A stretch of DNA of 64,000 bases from Pisolithus tinctorius (Eukaryota; Basidiomycota; Agaricomycetes; Boletales; Pisolithaceae): the NCBI GenBank assembly GCA_024663395.1, contig JANFAH010000004.1:186001-250000 (forward strand). The letters are read 5' to 3'. The notes below the pieces were generated by a model. It worked only from the letters and a program-made list of their open reading frames with translations, did no database searches and was not told where the DNA came from. Below, one piece after another: positions 21,130 through 32,442 of the stretch (its first letter is position 1; each line of letters begins with the position of its first letter). A program made the position numbers and the translations under genes.

Positions 21130-23237
21130 GCGCTGCTATGCAATGGCTCAAGGACGAAATTGTAAAGTCCCCCGCACTCCAAAGGATTGACTATGAGTGC
21201 AGTCGTGAAGTAATTTTAGCAGTAGACACTTCAGTCATCGCAGTTGGCTACATCCTCTACCAGCTCAGTGAAGATGGCAGATGGTATCCTAGTTGCTTCA
21301 GATCCATCACCCTCAACAAAGTGGAAAGCCACTACTCTCAGGCTAAGCTTGAGTTGTACGGTCTCTTCCACACATTGTGCATGGTATGCATATACATCTT
21401 TGGTCTCACTAACTTCACTGTGGAGGTAGATGCGAAGTATATTAAGGGCATGATAAATAACCCAGATCTGCAGCCTAACATGACAATCAATTGCTGGATC
21501 ACTGGCATCCTCCTTTTCTCATTCAAACTCATCCATGTTCCTGTGGACAGGCATGCCAGCCCTGATGGCTTGTCCCACCATCTGCAGTCAGAGCTCGACC
21601 TGCCCAAGGATGATGACCATGAGGATTGGCTGGACCGTTTTTACTCTTTCTCTACACAGGTTGTCAATGACTGCCCGCCTCCTATGTCACTTTCCAGTCA
21701 AGATCACCATTCCCTACTGCCACCCGCTTACCGTTGGGCGAACCTCCCGCTGCCTGCATCCTTCTATCTTGCATTCTCTGTGACTGCTGATGCTAATAAC
21801 CCTTCCAATACTCCTGACAACCCTGCCATTCCATGGTCTGCGAAGGCTTGGGCATGTGAAGCAAAGATAGAAATGATCTGCACATTCCTCACAACCTGCA
21901 AGTGACCACCTGACCTTACTGATGTGCAGTACTCATCTTTCTTCAACTCGGCTAGCCACTTCTTCCTCCTAGATGGAAATCTATGGCATAGAGAACTGCA
22001 TGGATGGCACCAGCTAGTCATCAACGAATCCAAGTGGTATTGTCTCATCAAAGAAGTGCATGACGACCTCAGACACAAGGGTGTCTTCACAGTCCGCATG
22101 CGCCTTCTCCTTTGCTTCTGGTGGCCTCTTCTTGTCAAGGATGTGAAGTGGTATGTCTGCACTTGTCATGAATGCCAGATCCACCAGACGCAGAAGCTTC
22201 ATATCCCCCCCACTGTACCCATGATAGGGGGCCTGTTTCATAAAGCTCACATTGACATGATGCTGATGCCCAAAGCCAGCAGCTACTGCTACATAGTACA
22301 GGCTCGTTGCACACTCACCTCATATCCTGAATGGCGTATGTTGCACATGGAAAATAGTACCGTGCTCGTGTCCTTCATCTTTGAGGACATCCTATGCCAC
22401 TGGGGTCCGCTCACCAAGATTGTCACTGACAATGGTCCCATGTTTGTCCAAGCCTTAGATGCCCTAGCCACGCAATATCATATCTGTCACATCTGTATCT
22501 CTCCTTACAACTCTCAGGCTAACAGCATTGTAGAGCATTGCCACTAGGATGTTCATGAGGCTATCATGAAGAGCTGTGAGAATGATGATTGCTGCTGGCA
22601 CACCGTTGCACACTCCATCTTCTGGGCCAAGCAGGTCACCATTTTGAAATCCATGGGTCTATCCCCTTATTTCATGGTACATGGTGTTGAACTGCTGTTC
22701 CCATTTGACCTTGCCGAGGCTACTTTCCTTTTGCCCCTATCCCATGATGATGCGACACTGCTGACCACCACAGAACTGATTGCTTGGCATGCATGCCAGT
22801 TACAGAAGCATCAGGATGACTTAGACCAGGTCCGCAGCAATGTCCTCCACACACGCTTCCAGTCTATCCAGCAGTTCAAAACCACCTTTCAGCATCACAT
22901 TAAAGACCATAACTTCGCTCCCAGCACCCTTGTGCTTGTCTGCAACTCCCGCATAGAAAAAGAGCTGAACCAGAAAACGAAGCCATGGTACACTGGTCCC
23001 ATGGTCGTCCTTTGTCGGACCACTGGGGGTTCATACCTGCTGGCTGAGCTGGATGGCTCCATCTCCAAACTCCGCTTCGCTGCATTCCGCTTACTTCCCT
23101 ACCACCCACAGTCTCAAACCTGCACAACCGTGACTTGCATTACTGGGTTGGATGATGAAGAACTAGACCACCTTCTTGAGGAAGCTGAGGATGACCCCAC
23201 TGATGATGATGTGGAGGCTTTTTCTGTGGACAGCTGA
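21130..23237 (+). pseudogene. Pol of copy A, second part (RNase H and integrase), decayed
   Basis: Continuation of 9564-11071 after the nested copy B. RNase H (AVDTSVIAVGYILYQL) is followed by the integrase HHCC finger (CHECQIHQ), the core Asp residues (HIDMM, VTDNG) and the catalytic Glu (NSIVEH), which copy B lacks. Stops: TGA at 21903-21905 where B has CAA (both one CpG step from CGA), and TAG at 22545-22547 where B has TAT. The rest stays open to 23237. No chromodomain. Confidence 0.88.
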
Positions 23238-23378
23238 CTATCCATCTTTTCCAGTATCCACAGTTTGTCCATTGTGCTATTCCCCCATACCCTCTTCTCC
23301 CACGATACCCATACCTCTTTCCACGGCCTTGCCTGCCTCCCTGCAGCTTCTTCTGTTACCCCCATTCCTTCTCCTGTA

Positions 23379-23396
23379 CTGACTGGGGACAGTCAG
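23379..23396. repeat. Hairpin of the cassette-flanking repeat, copy A, pol side
   Basis: CTGACT-GGGGAC-AGTCAG, followed by AAAGTCCCCCACAGG. Equivalent to 13833-13873 in copy B. Confidence 0.65.
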
Positions 23397-24117
23397 CATT
23401 CAAAGTCCCCCACAGGAGTGACCAGCATGCCACTCGTTCCACCTGATACCAGACATAGTTTGTTTCCTTTTACCTGTTTTACCCTGGGTTTCGTCCAGAG
23501 ACCTCTATTCCACCCCAGGTTTCGTCCAGTGATTCTACTGATAGCTAGTCCTTGCTCAAAAAACATAAAAACCGCTTACAAAAAGTCCAAAACCATCCAG
23601 AAAAATAACAAAACACCGAATAAGTATATAGCCAAAACAACATCTCTCCTATCTCTCTTACTAGTCTCGCTGATACCATCTTTGGCCGCTCTATACTGTG
23701 GATACTTGCAACCACCCCATGCATTTCTTCTTCGAACATGCAGTCAGCGTGTGCCCCTTGGTCTTTTTTCCTTTCAGTCCATTCTCTGTTTCCTTACAAT
23801 TAATACCCAAAGACCATCACAGTTACCCAATAAACAGTCCCTTCACTCTCTCTTCAACATTTCGTCACACCCTACCATCAAGATTGTTTCACAAGGACAT
23901 ACTGTTGAGAGAAGTCGAAAGTCGCATGAAGAAGACAAGTCGGGTGGTACCCCGCACACCATATCTCACCGTGGCCACACTTCCCCATGGCTCATCTTCA
24001 AGCATGTCCAGTCATTCACAACTTCGCACAGAAGCAAGCAAAGTGGTATATTTAGCGCAGTATGCACTGACATGCAGATGGGATGGTACAATAAATCTGA
24101 ACTAACTATAAACATTC

Positions 24118-25677
24118 TTATTCCACCCCAATCTTCTCCAGAGCTTCAGCGAGTTGATCAATGCACACCTGCAGGCAAAGGTATGTGGCCTGTGACTCCA
24201 CAGCCTCAGCGACTGCAAGAGGTCGGCTGCGACCTTGGCATCGAGCCGACTACATGCTGGTGCCTTCCCCTTCGTGCACGTGTGGCTCTTGACCACTTCC
24301 ACCTCGTTGTTGTCAACAGCCCTCTTGGAAGGGCCAGCCTTTGCAGTCCTCGAGGCCTGGGCTGCAAACCGTTAACTTCGCACCTCCTGAGATGGGATCG
24401 TTACTTACTGACTGAAGCGCCTGCCTGCACTCTCTTTCCCATGGCCTTTGTCGACTTCTCACACCTTTGCTTCATCCACACACAGCCATTGCACATGTGG
24501 CCAGCGGGACCCATGCACACAGCATTCCTGACCAGGCAATGTGCGCAGGGCACCTTGTGGAGAATAGAACCAGGCAGGACAATGATCTTCAGCTCGTCCT
24601 TGTCCTCACTCTCAGCAACTGTCTACTGCGATCGCTTGGGACTCCAGTGTCAGCTGCTACCGCATCATACAAACTGCTGTAGGAATAGGTAAAATAGATA
24701 TACCTATAATGGTAATAGTCAGTAATGGTGGGCGAGTATAATGCTCGACCCAAGAGGGAGGTTCTCTCTGGAGAAAAAGAAGTGTAGTAAAAATGTAAAA
24801 AAAATGTGAACTCTAATGGAAAACTTAACTCTGTCTGTCTGATAGCTCTTGCCAGTCCTCCTGGCCCTTTGGGTACTCCCCAAAGTAATAAATCTAACTT
24901 CAAAAAACTCGCCGAATTGCGAGACTAAATCACCCTGCTACTGAGGGCCTGTGACATGTACCTGGTTGTTATGGTAAACTGAACTCGCACGAACACAGCA
25001 CACGTGCTTAGTCAGCAACACGGCTGCCCGCCACCAAGTCCAGGGGTACAAACACAAAAACAAAGGCAAGAAACAAAACAAGTCCTTCCACCCCTAAACT
25101 CCTGACCAAGACGGATTCTCCTAGGGAACTCGAACTCGTTCCCTACACCGTGCACTCACCTTTCGAACCGGCCGGGCTACAACCTTGACATGCGACATTT
25201 TCTCTGTTGCCACTGGCACTGTGACACTTGCATCTTGTTCACCGACAGCCTGTGCAGTCTCCTCACCCATCTGTACATCTTCATTGGCCTTTCTGTGCGC
25301 AATCTCCTTGGCCACCCACCTCTCGTAGGCCTCATCAGCCTCTGCAATAGCGGGTCCATCCACTGCATCTATCTTGGTATTGATGCCCAGTTCTTGCCCA
25401 TGCTTGACGATGGGGTACACCTCCCCCTAGATGACAGTCAATACTGCAGGTCTCAGATGGCTTGCCCACTTACCGTTCTCTCCTCCCATTGGTGCATCCA
25501 CATGACCTTCTCCTCCCAAAGCTCCACCTTGTCATCCAGGAGGCACCTCGCCTCAGTGACCAGAGCCACAGAGGCAACAACGAACTTCACCTTTAAAGTG
25601 GTCTTCTCCACTTCGATCAGGTTGGGGGTGGCTGCACATACAAGCTGGGACAGGCAGGGGGCATGGTTGGCAGACAT
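24118..25677 (-). pseudogene. Antisense accessory gene of copy A, split by solo LTR Z2
   Basis: The same gene as 12036-13133, read from ATG at 25677 (MSANHAPCLSQLVCAAT) to the stop at 24118-24120 (EALEKIGVE). Exon 1 and exon 2 are recognisable at 25677-25475 and 25433-25160. A 470-bp solo LTR sits at the exon 2/intron boundary (24678-25147), and the cysteine-cluster exon lies at about 24400-24600. The C-terminus here is in one clean frame (LAVAEAVESQATYLCLQVC), which suggests that copy B carries the indel. CpG decay has changed several codons, and this copy is not expected to be functional. Confidence 0.75.
24678..25147 (-). mobile_element. Solo LTR, family Z (copy Z2)
   Basis: 470 bp, starting TGTAGGAATAG and ending TTCCCTACA. 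It is the inverted counterpart of the 470-bp copy at 39553-40022. No clear target duplication. It interrupts the antisense accessory gene of copy A. Confidence 0.85.
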
Positions 25678-25950
25678 GGTGAGAGTATTAGATGCGATGG
25701 ATGGAGGGGAGGAAAGAATCAAGTCGATGCGAAGGTTTGGGCTGCACACTAACAATTATATACTTAGTGGCCATGAGGCGCTTATGTCATCGGTCCGGAC
25801 ACCTATATGCAGCATTCAATGGCCTTCTCACATTCCTCGGCTCTAGGCTTCCTTTGCTTCTATGCAGAACTCACCAGTGTTCTTGAACCCTTGGCACCAC
25901 ACTGTTGCCATCACCATGCAGCAAGCTATTTGTGTCCTCCATGCCACGTG

Positions 25951-25970
25951 GCTGACCGGGGATGGTCAGC
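25951..25970. repeat. Hairpin of the cassette-flanking repeat, copy A, LTR side
   Basis: GCTGACC-GGGGAT-GGTCAGC, followed by AAGTCCCCCGCAGG and the 3' LTR at 25989. Equivalent to 11726-11763 in copy B. Confidence 0.65.
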
Positions 25971-25988
25971 ATCTAAGTCCCCCGCAGG

Positions 25989-26642
25989 TGTGAGGAATCT
26001 GCATTCCCTGGACATGTAAGCCCCTATCATTAACCGTTCTGTGACTACTGTTACATCCACTCCCCTCTTGCATTCACCATTGTCCATGTGCTACCTTCCC
26101 ATGCCCTCGCTCCCTCTCACGCAGTGCTATACCCATGGCCACTGTGCTCTGGTTGTTGTTTTTCCTCAGACTTTTTCTCTTATCATGGTCTCTATTCCTT
26201 AGTACTTGTAGTATACCCTTGGCCTCTGTTTTGGCCTGTCTTCTGTGTACGTGCTGTCATGCAGCTTTCCTTTACCGTTCCCTGTCTTACTTAGGTTCCG
26301 GGTTTGCCTGGACTATAAAGCCCTGTACTTAGGTACAGAATGATACCTTTTGGCACTCGGAAGGTCACCACAAGTTTCCTTTACACTTTGTCTACACTGC
26401 ATGTCTCGCATTCCACTGCACATGAACTATGTATACTGCTCGCACTGCTCGCATCACCAGTACTACTCCATGGACCATGCCACACATGTCACAAATCACT
26501 ACTGCTACAAAGCGCTGGGTCCCACCTTCTAGTCCCGACAGTCCAGAATCCCTTGGGACAAACAATTTGTTCCCTTCATTTTTTATTGTTGTTATCTAAG
26601 TCATCTAGCTCGTATTATACAGCTACTTGGACTTTTCCTACA
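25989..26642 (+). mobile_element. 3' LTR of copy A
   Basis: 654 bp, TGTGAGG..CCTACA, the same length as both LTRs of copy B. Contains GACTATAAAGC near 26309 followed by GTACTTAGGTAC. Confidence 0.92.
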
Positions 26643-26722
26643 ATGGGCACTGTGTGCAACTCGTCGACAAGTTAGGCAGAGTCAGCTGTAACCATGTCCA
26701 CAACACCTTTGGTGTGTGACAC
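26643..26722 (-). mobile_element. End fragment of an X-family LTR (X0), target of copy A
   Basis: 80 bp matching the last part of the X LTRs (compare 32112-32194 and 47930-48002), ending GGTGTGTGACA. It begins abruptly after the LTR of copy A, so A inserted within this LTR and the remainder should lie 5' of copy A, outside the window. Confidence 0.75.
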
Positions 26723-27749
26723 CGGTGTAAGGAGAGAGATCTCCTTACTATGGGATTGGGTATTAATTTCTATTTTATTTGTTTTATGGTTTCTTTACTT
26801 ACTGTTGTGGGTACTATACTTGAGTACCATAGTTCGCTTTTTGTGTGCTTAGTCAGCACTTACTTACAGTTAGTTGGTACTGTAAGTTTTTACCAATAGA
26901 CAAGTTACCCCCAAAGATGAGAACAAGAGAAAGACTGCCCCAGACTGCCCTAGACTGTTTCCTATCCCCCTACACTCTCTGCTCAGGCTAAAGGAGCCCC
27001 TTTGGACTTACTCTCCCTCTCAGATTCTGGTACTCCATCCACAACTCAGTCTTTTATATGTCCTCACACCAGGACAGGGGCCAGGGACAGCTTAAGGCTT
27101 GACCTTAGCTATAGAGTAGTTTCAGGGTGTAGTACAGGAGTTGAGGGTAATACTTAATTGATATTCTGACTGAGGGTGCTACGAAGTATGTACAGGGGTT
27201 AAATACATGAGGCCAGTCCAGGATAATGAACATAGAGCCAGACTTGTGAATAAGCTATTAGTGAGATGATTAGCAAGACGAGGATAGCCACAGTGGCTAT
27301 GCAGAGGCTAATAGCCAAAGTCTGGGTGACCAGCATAACTGGGGTCAGACACAGGATATGTACAGTAAGCAGAGTTAGACAAAAGGACGAGACTAAATAT
27401 AGCACAAGCAAAGAAAACAGACTGGAGTTATGTCCAGGTCACCTGGACATAGACCTGGGAGGACCAGGGTGGAGCAGCGCAAGGCTGGAAGGCCGGAATG
27501 GACCAGAGATAGGGGTAAAAGACCGGACTTAAGTTACTTAGACTGGAGTTGGGTTTCCTAGGGCTGGAGTTGAGTTCTCTAGGCTGGAGTTAGGTTTGCT
27601 AGGCTGGACTAGGACCGGACTTGACCGGAGATAGGGGCTAGGGGTCCGGACTGGACTGGGACCGAGTCTGAGAGTCATGGATATGACAGACACCAGACAC
27701 TGCACATGACATTTGCAGGAGAAGAACTACAGGGTCCTATGCTACAGAA
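26723..27749. other. Unassigned repeat-like region
   Basis: Opens with CCGG and a near-perfect inverted repeat (GTAAGGAGA-GAGA-TCTCCTTAC, about 26729-26750). Later come degenerate about 24-bp repeats of GACTGGAGTT..CTAGG (27540-27615). One hydrophobic minus-strand frame (27199-27411) has no recognisable motif. I see no gene that I can support. Confidence 0.4.
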
Positions 27750-29648
27750 CTACTCGGCCTCAGTCATGGTTTCATCCTCCCCACTGGACTCCTCCTCCTT
27801 GTCCTCACCATGGGCCTTCAGCCAGTTGGCCTCCTTGCACAGCTCATTGGAATCAAGCTCAGATGAGCCCAAGTCTGAGGGGGACACCACCAACCCAAAG
27901 CTGTAAGACTTGTCAAGCATCACCTCAAGCACATTGGCAATCCTGCCAGAGTTCTCAGCCACAGTCTCATGGGCCTTGAAAAGGCCCACCAGGTTGTTTG
28001 TGATAAGCCCAGTGACGTTAATCAAGTGCTCAAGCTTGTCTTCCAAGCCCAAGAATGCTGCCACACTGGGCCCCCTTGGTCTGCTCCCACTGGCCTCATC
28101 TTCATTGATGTCCAGCACCTCCAGCAACTCGTCAACAGCCTTCACCTTCTTCCTACTAGGCCTGGGCTCAGGTGTTTCATTGTCGGCCTTCCTCTTTTTC
28201 CCCTTGTCGGCTTTGAGAGCAGCCCTAGGACCGGCCTCAGTGTCCTTCCCATCTCCTGGCCACTGGCACTTGCCTTTGGATTGGTTGCAGCACATGCAGG
28301 CAACCCTTTTCTTGTTGCTGTCTACAAGGAACTCGCAGACAACCTGCACCTGAGTGCAGTGGGTACAGCTAGAGGATGTTAGATGAAAAGAGTGCAGGTG
28401 GTAGGAAAATACTCACCCAGGGTCCATCACCACCCTTTTCACTTCACCCCCAGCCTCACCACTAGCACCCCCAGTGCCAGCCTCATCACTCTTGCCAGCC
28501 TCAGCCTCAGCCTCCTGCCTCTCCTCCTCTTCGCACACTCTCCTCTCCTCAGCCTCCCACACTGCCTTCTCAGCCTTGGCCTTCTCCCTCTCAGCCCTCT
28601 TGGCCTCAATCCACTCCCTCTCTGCTCTCTCAGCCTCCAGTCATGCCTGCTCTTCCCACCAGGCTTGCTCTGCCGCCTTTCACCTCTTCCTTTCCTTCAA
28701 CTTGGCCTTCATCACTTCCTCCTCATCGTTGGTGTGTGTCATGACCATGACACCAGCGTAAGGCCCTAATACCTACTCTGCCCTCCTCCGACATGTTCCC
28801 GCACTTCTCCGCCCTCCTCCGACATGTTCCCACGCTTCTCCACCCTCCTCCGACATGTTCCCACGCTCCTCCGACCCTCCCGACACATCTCCACACCTCT
28901 CCGAGTTCCCCTGTCCATGTTCTGACCAACTCCACTCAACTCTGCCCTAAGGTTGGTCACGTGGGCTGTCGGACTTGCGGCCCTGCATTCTAGATAGGGT
29001 TCCGCCCTCGTGTCGGTTTTCTCCATTCTTCCACTTCTTCGGTATTTACCCTCTCTTCCTCATTGTAGTAGTTTCCTTGTCTCAGTTAAGTTCCCTGTCG
29101 TCCCTACTCTCTATCCCTTGTGTCGGAAGGACTCTAACCCACTATACACTTATTGGTTTACATTCCGTACTGCACCGCCCTTGACCTACATTGTATATAA
29201 GGCCACATAGTACTCTGATGTAATCAGTATGAATATCAAATAAAGTCCCCACCTTCGACTCCCTCTCAGTCCACTCCGCCTCTGAAATACGAGGGCTGAG
29301 CTTGCGCAAGGGGGCAGTGCACTAGCTGAACCCAACACCCTCTCATCCGACCTCCAACCTCTGACCTCCAGCTCTGACTCCGACCTCAGCCTCCGAAACT
29401 TCCCTTCATACCCCTCCGCTCACTGTTCGTTGAATATCTCGCCACCCAGTGGTCAGATTCACTTCGGACTTTGACTGCTGTACTCCGCAGACCAACCCGC
29501 TCCAACTCCGCCCTAAGAAGGAGCCAGGGGTGTTGTCCAACTTGACAGTGTGATATCAAATGGCATTGTCCAACACCTGGGTCCAGTTGACAATGACCTG
29601 GCCTTTGTTGTTCTTGTCTGTCACAGTGATCAGCCTTGATTCGGACAT
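27750..29648 (-). pseudogene. Antisense accessory gene of element D, Zn2Cys6-type, split by LTR Y4
   Basis: Homologous to the accessory gene of element C (39129-40683). It starts at 29648 (MSESRLITVTDKNNKGQ), is cut by an LTR at 28737-29547, then continues as a Glu/Lys/Ala-rich coiled coil (NDEEEVMKAKLKERKRW on). An intron GTGAGT..CTCTAG (about 28415-28371) precedes the cluster CTHCTQVQVVC..CMCCNQSKGKC, spaced CX2CX6CX12CX2CX6C. The C-terminal half (to TMTEAE at 27750) has a Lys/Arg-rich stretch, a helical region and an acidic tail. TGA codons at 29556-29558 and near 28641 fit CGA decay. Probably a nuclear regulator before decay; this is inferred. Confidence 0.72.
28737..29547 (+). mobile_element. 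Solo LTR, family Y (variant copy Y4)
   Basis: 811 bp, TGTCATGACC..ACTTGACA, with 5-bp target duplication GTGTG (28732-28736 and 29548-29552). TATATAAGG near 29196 and AATAAA near 29238 give the transcriptional sense. It carries four 31-bp tandem units (CCTCCTCCGACATGTTCCC, about 28775-28880) absent from the other Y copies, and retains more CpG than they do. Confidence 0.85.
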
Positions 29649-30333
29649 GATGGTTAGGATGAGAAAGAAAGATGCAAAGGGCTTAGTGGGCCACAAGTAT
29701 CATTTTTTCAAACCCAGCCAATTTTCGGACTCAGCCTACCACCCTCACAGGGGTCTCATGGGTTCAACCCCTAAGAGGGGGATACTGTCACAGCTGTGCC
29801 TCAACCCTGGCCAGACTCGGCCTCATACTCATTCAGTCTGGCCTTGGCCTCACCAATCCCATGTCCCCAGTTGGTCTAGCACAGTGGGCACTGCTTTGCA
29901 GTACATGTCATTTCAGTTAAGTCTGTCATGACTGTGCCCAGACCACCCCAGACTGGCTCTACCCCAGTCTTGACCAGTCCCATCCAACCCTTTCCCTGGT
30001 CCTGGCCTTAACCCTTCAACCCAGAAACATGTTAGCTCATGTGGCACTGCAAGGCAGTGCCCAGTCAAGTTGTCCCCTCAGTTAGTACTGGGCTGGTGTA
30101 ACACCTGGCCCAGCCACATGTCCTGCCCTGGTTCCCAGTAATCCCTTGTTCATACTCTTTGCTTGATAAGATTCTTTGTAACACTACTTACCAATCTGTT
30201 TACCAATCATCACTGTACCGGTGCAGACCAGTCTCCAGTGCTATGTTACACTTAGGTTACTTCTAGTATTTAAGCTGTAGGATATTCTGTTTAGCCTCAG
30301 TCTGAAATAAACCTAGTTCTCATCTTAACCCAG

Positions 30334-32194
30334 TGTGAGTCAAAGTGTGGACTGCTGGTATAAACCAAACAAATCCAACACCAAAGACAAATAAAGTGCA
30401 AGTGGTGGTTTGCCTCTGCGGAACCTGGAGTGCAGAGAAACCTAAATGTGTGGGGGGGACTTCAAGTAGAGGGCTCCTGGCACAAGTCGTCAGTGAGTTA
30501 CACAGGAGAGGATGAAAGAATGCTGATTGAGAAGGGGATGCTGAACAGAGCAGGGGTGTTCAGCCAAAAGGACTTGGGATGACGAACTTTGATAAGACGT
30601 GCTTCTGGCACAAGTTGATGATGAGTTACACAGGAGTTGGATGGATGACTAAGCAAGAGTGCTGACTAAGTGTGGATAAGACTGCAGATGATGGATGGAG
30701 GCAGATAGACCCCTTCATGGAGCCTCAACTACCAATGATATGAATGGAGACAGATAGACTCTTCCAAATGAGCCTCAACTGTCAACAATGAGTTATGCAC
30801 CAAAGAACTGACTGACTGCTGAGTGAATGGCTTCTGATTGCTTCTTGGTAGCTAAGTACATGGGGGTTTATATACTGTGGGGGGAGCACAGCTTGTGACA
30901 AACAAGGCACAAACACTTGGTAAGTAATGAGTAAGGACTGAGTAATCATGATGAGTAAGCGAGAAATGAAAAGTAAGCAAGCAAAGAAGATTGGTAAGTA
31001 TTGGCAATGAACGAGTCAAGGATAGTCAAAATATCACAAAATGAGTCAAATAGAATCAGAAACTGAGTAAGTGCACTGATATCACATTAGGGGGTGGCAA
31101 TGCAAGTTAGATCTTGGTGGAGACATCTCTAGATCCAAAGACAGCATGACAGATGGATGGTGTTTCCAGATAGGGAAGTATTAATTCCAGAATTGAAGGG
31201 CATGAGTCAGGTGTCAAAAGGGGCTAGGGTATTGGGGGTCTGTGGGGCAATGAGAGCATACACAATTGCATCTCCCACCCTTTCATCCTCTCAGCGAAGT
31301 TAACAAAAACTTCATGAATGGGGCTCTGATGGAGGAGGAGGAGAAGGGGGGATGTCTTCTGCTGGATCTTGCAGTAAGAAGGCAAGATGCATGTCATACT
31401 CGTCATGAATGCGATCAGGGAGGCTGGAGAACAGTAGACTATGCTGCAGCTGTCGCAATGCAGGAAGAATGATGGACAAGACTGGAATAAAGACAGTGCA
31501 GGGAGCAGGGAGGAATGATCCATATGCTTCATCAACTGGGGAGACTGAAACGACCACATAAGACCTTTCTAACTGAGTGACAGACCTGAGGCGACCAAAG
31601 AACATCCTTCTGGAAGTCATACTGACAAGGAGAACATGCTGACCAAGCTGCATGGGATGAGACAGGGCTGACAACGATGGGATGAACCAGGGGGCTTCAG
31701 GATGGAAGCTGGTGGGAATGCCTGGCAGATATACGTAGCCACTGTCTCTAGCAAATGAGACAAGTGAGATGACCAACGAAGAGGTGGCCATGATTGATGG
31801 ACTTAGCGAAATGAGTGTCTGATGGATGGAGTGCTGTAGAAACATGCAGGGTGTGAGGATCCTCTCCAAATTTGGAAGGAAGAATCATGGGGCTGAGCAC
31901 TTTAAGCGAGTGTGGGAACAGAGTTGATATCTTTGGAAATGGTGGAGATACGACAAAAACCGGAATGCTGTACACAGGCACTAAAAACCTTTAACATGCG
32001 CTTAACTCACTTCCTCTTTTCTCTTTAGCACTGATGACTCGTTCTTGTGCGAAGGATGACTGTTAATGTCTGACAGTCTTTCTACACATGAGGCCTTTAG
32101 TCTTCGTCTGCATGCTTGGGCATTGTGTGCAACTCATCAACGAGTTAGGCAGAGTCAGCTGTAACCATGTCCACAACACCTTTGGTGTGTGACA
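30334..32194 (-). mobile_element. Solo LTR, family X (copy X1, 1.86 kb)
   Basis: 1861 bp. In the transcriptional sense (- strand) it runs TGTCACACACC..TTTGACTCACA. Target duplication CCAG at 30330-30333 and 32195-32198. TATATAAACC lies near 30872 on the - strand, so the first about 1.3 kb acts as U3, and U3 contains the ORF at 31312-31869. Confidence 0.9.
31312..31869 (-). CDS. ORF inside the X1 LTR, unknown protein
   Basis: 185 codons from the first ATG, or 160 from the better-placed internal ATG at 31791 (MATSSLVISLVSFARD). The sequence is rich in aromatic and hydrophobic residues (YVYLPGIPTSFHPEAPWF, LERSYVVVSVS) and ends in a helical stretch plus a Pro-rich tail (PPSPPPPSEPHS). I do not recognise the family. 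The same frame is readable in the other two X copies, with a TGA in X3 and a deletion in X2. It lies in U3 in the same sense as LTR transcription, upstream of the TATA box, so it would need its own promoter or read-through. An overlapping frame (31224-31559) is also open in all copies and could be an alternative or a spliced continuation. Confidence 0.5.
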   Translation of the reverse strand: MERILTPCMFLQHSIHQTLISLSPSIMATSSLVISLVSFARDSGYVYLPGIPTSFHPEAPWFIPSLSALSHPMQLGQHVLLVSMTSRRMFFGRLRSVTQLERSYVVVSVSPVDEAYGSFLPAPCTVFIPVLSIILPALRQLQHSLLFSSLPDRIHDEYDMHLAFLLQDPAEDIPPSPPPPSEPHS

Positions 32195-32442
32195 CCAGTC
32201 TCCCTGATTCCCTGTCTTCTGCCTCTCAACTGGACTATGACCCATGCAACAGAATAGTGCTGCATCCTCAGTCGCTAAGTCCAATAGTCCAAATCCCTCA
32301 GTACCTCATATTACCCTCTGACCCCCAACTGGACCCTGGACTGGCCTTGGACCAGTGAAGACCCAGACTTAACAGTATTTCAGACTCACACTTGTGTGGG
32401 TCACCACCTTTCTGTCCAAGTCTCAAACAATACTCTCTCAGC

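Larger units (their letters stand above)
7090..26642 (+). mobile_element. Ty3-like LTR retrotransposon copy A (5' part missing, interrupted by copy B)
   Basis: Gag, protease, RT, RNase H, integrase, an antisense accessory gene and a 3' LTR occur in order, but the element is split: 7090-11071 and 21130-26642 are contiguous when copy B (11072-21129) is removed. Similarity to B begins in mid-gag, so the 5' LTR and first third of gag are absent or lie left of the window beyond the palindrome. A is CpG-poor compared with B, with many CGN codons changed to TGN or CAN, and carries several stops. It is inserted in the end of an X-family LTR (26643-26722). Confidence 0.88.
29924..32374 (+). mobile_element. 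5' LTR of element C (split by X1)
   Basis: 29924-30333 plus 32199-32374, 586 bp after removing X1 and its duplicated CCAG. The uninterrupted equivalent of the insertion site is visible in the 3' LTR at about 41200-41215 (TTAACCCAGTCTCCC), which confirms the X1 boundaries. Confidence 0.9.

Noticed and set aside
26727..27690. A further LTR beginning TGTAAGGAGAG after CCGG and ending near GACAGACA before CCAG
   Set aside because: Only one copy in the window, and the flanking CCGG is already explained as the target duplication of the X LTR ending at 26722.
29560..29931. 123-codon plus-strand ORF at the end of element D
   Set aside because: It crosses the D accessory gene N-terminus (on -), the polypurine tract and the LTR start, so it is fortuitous.
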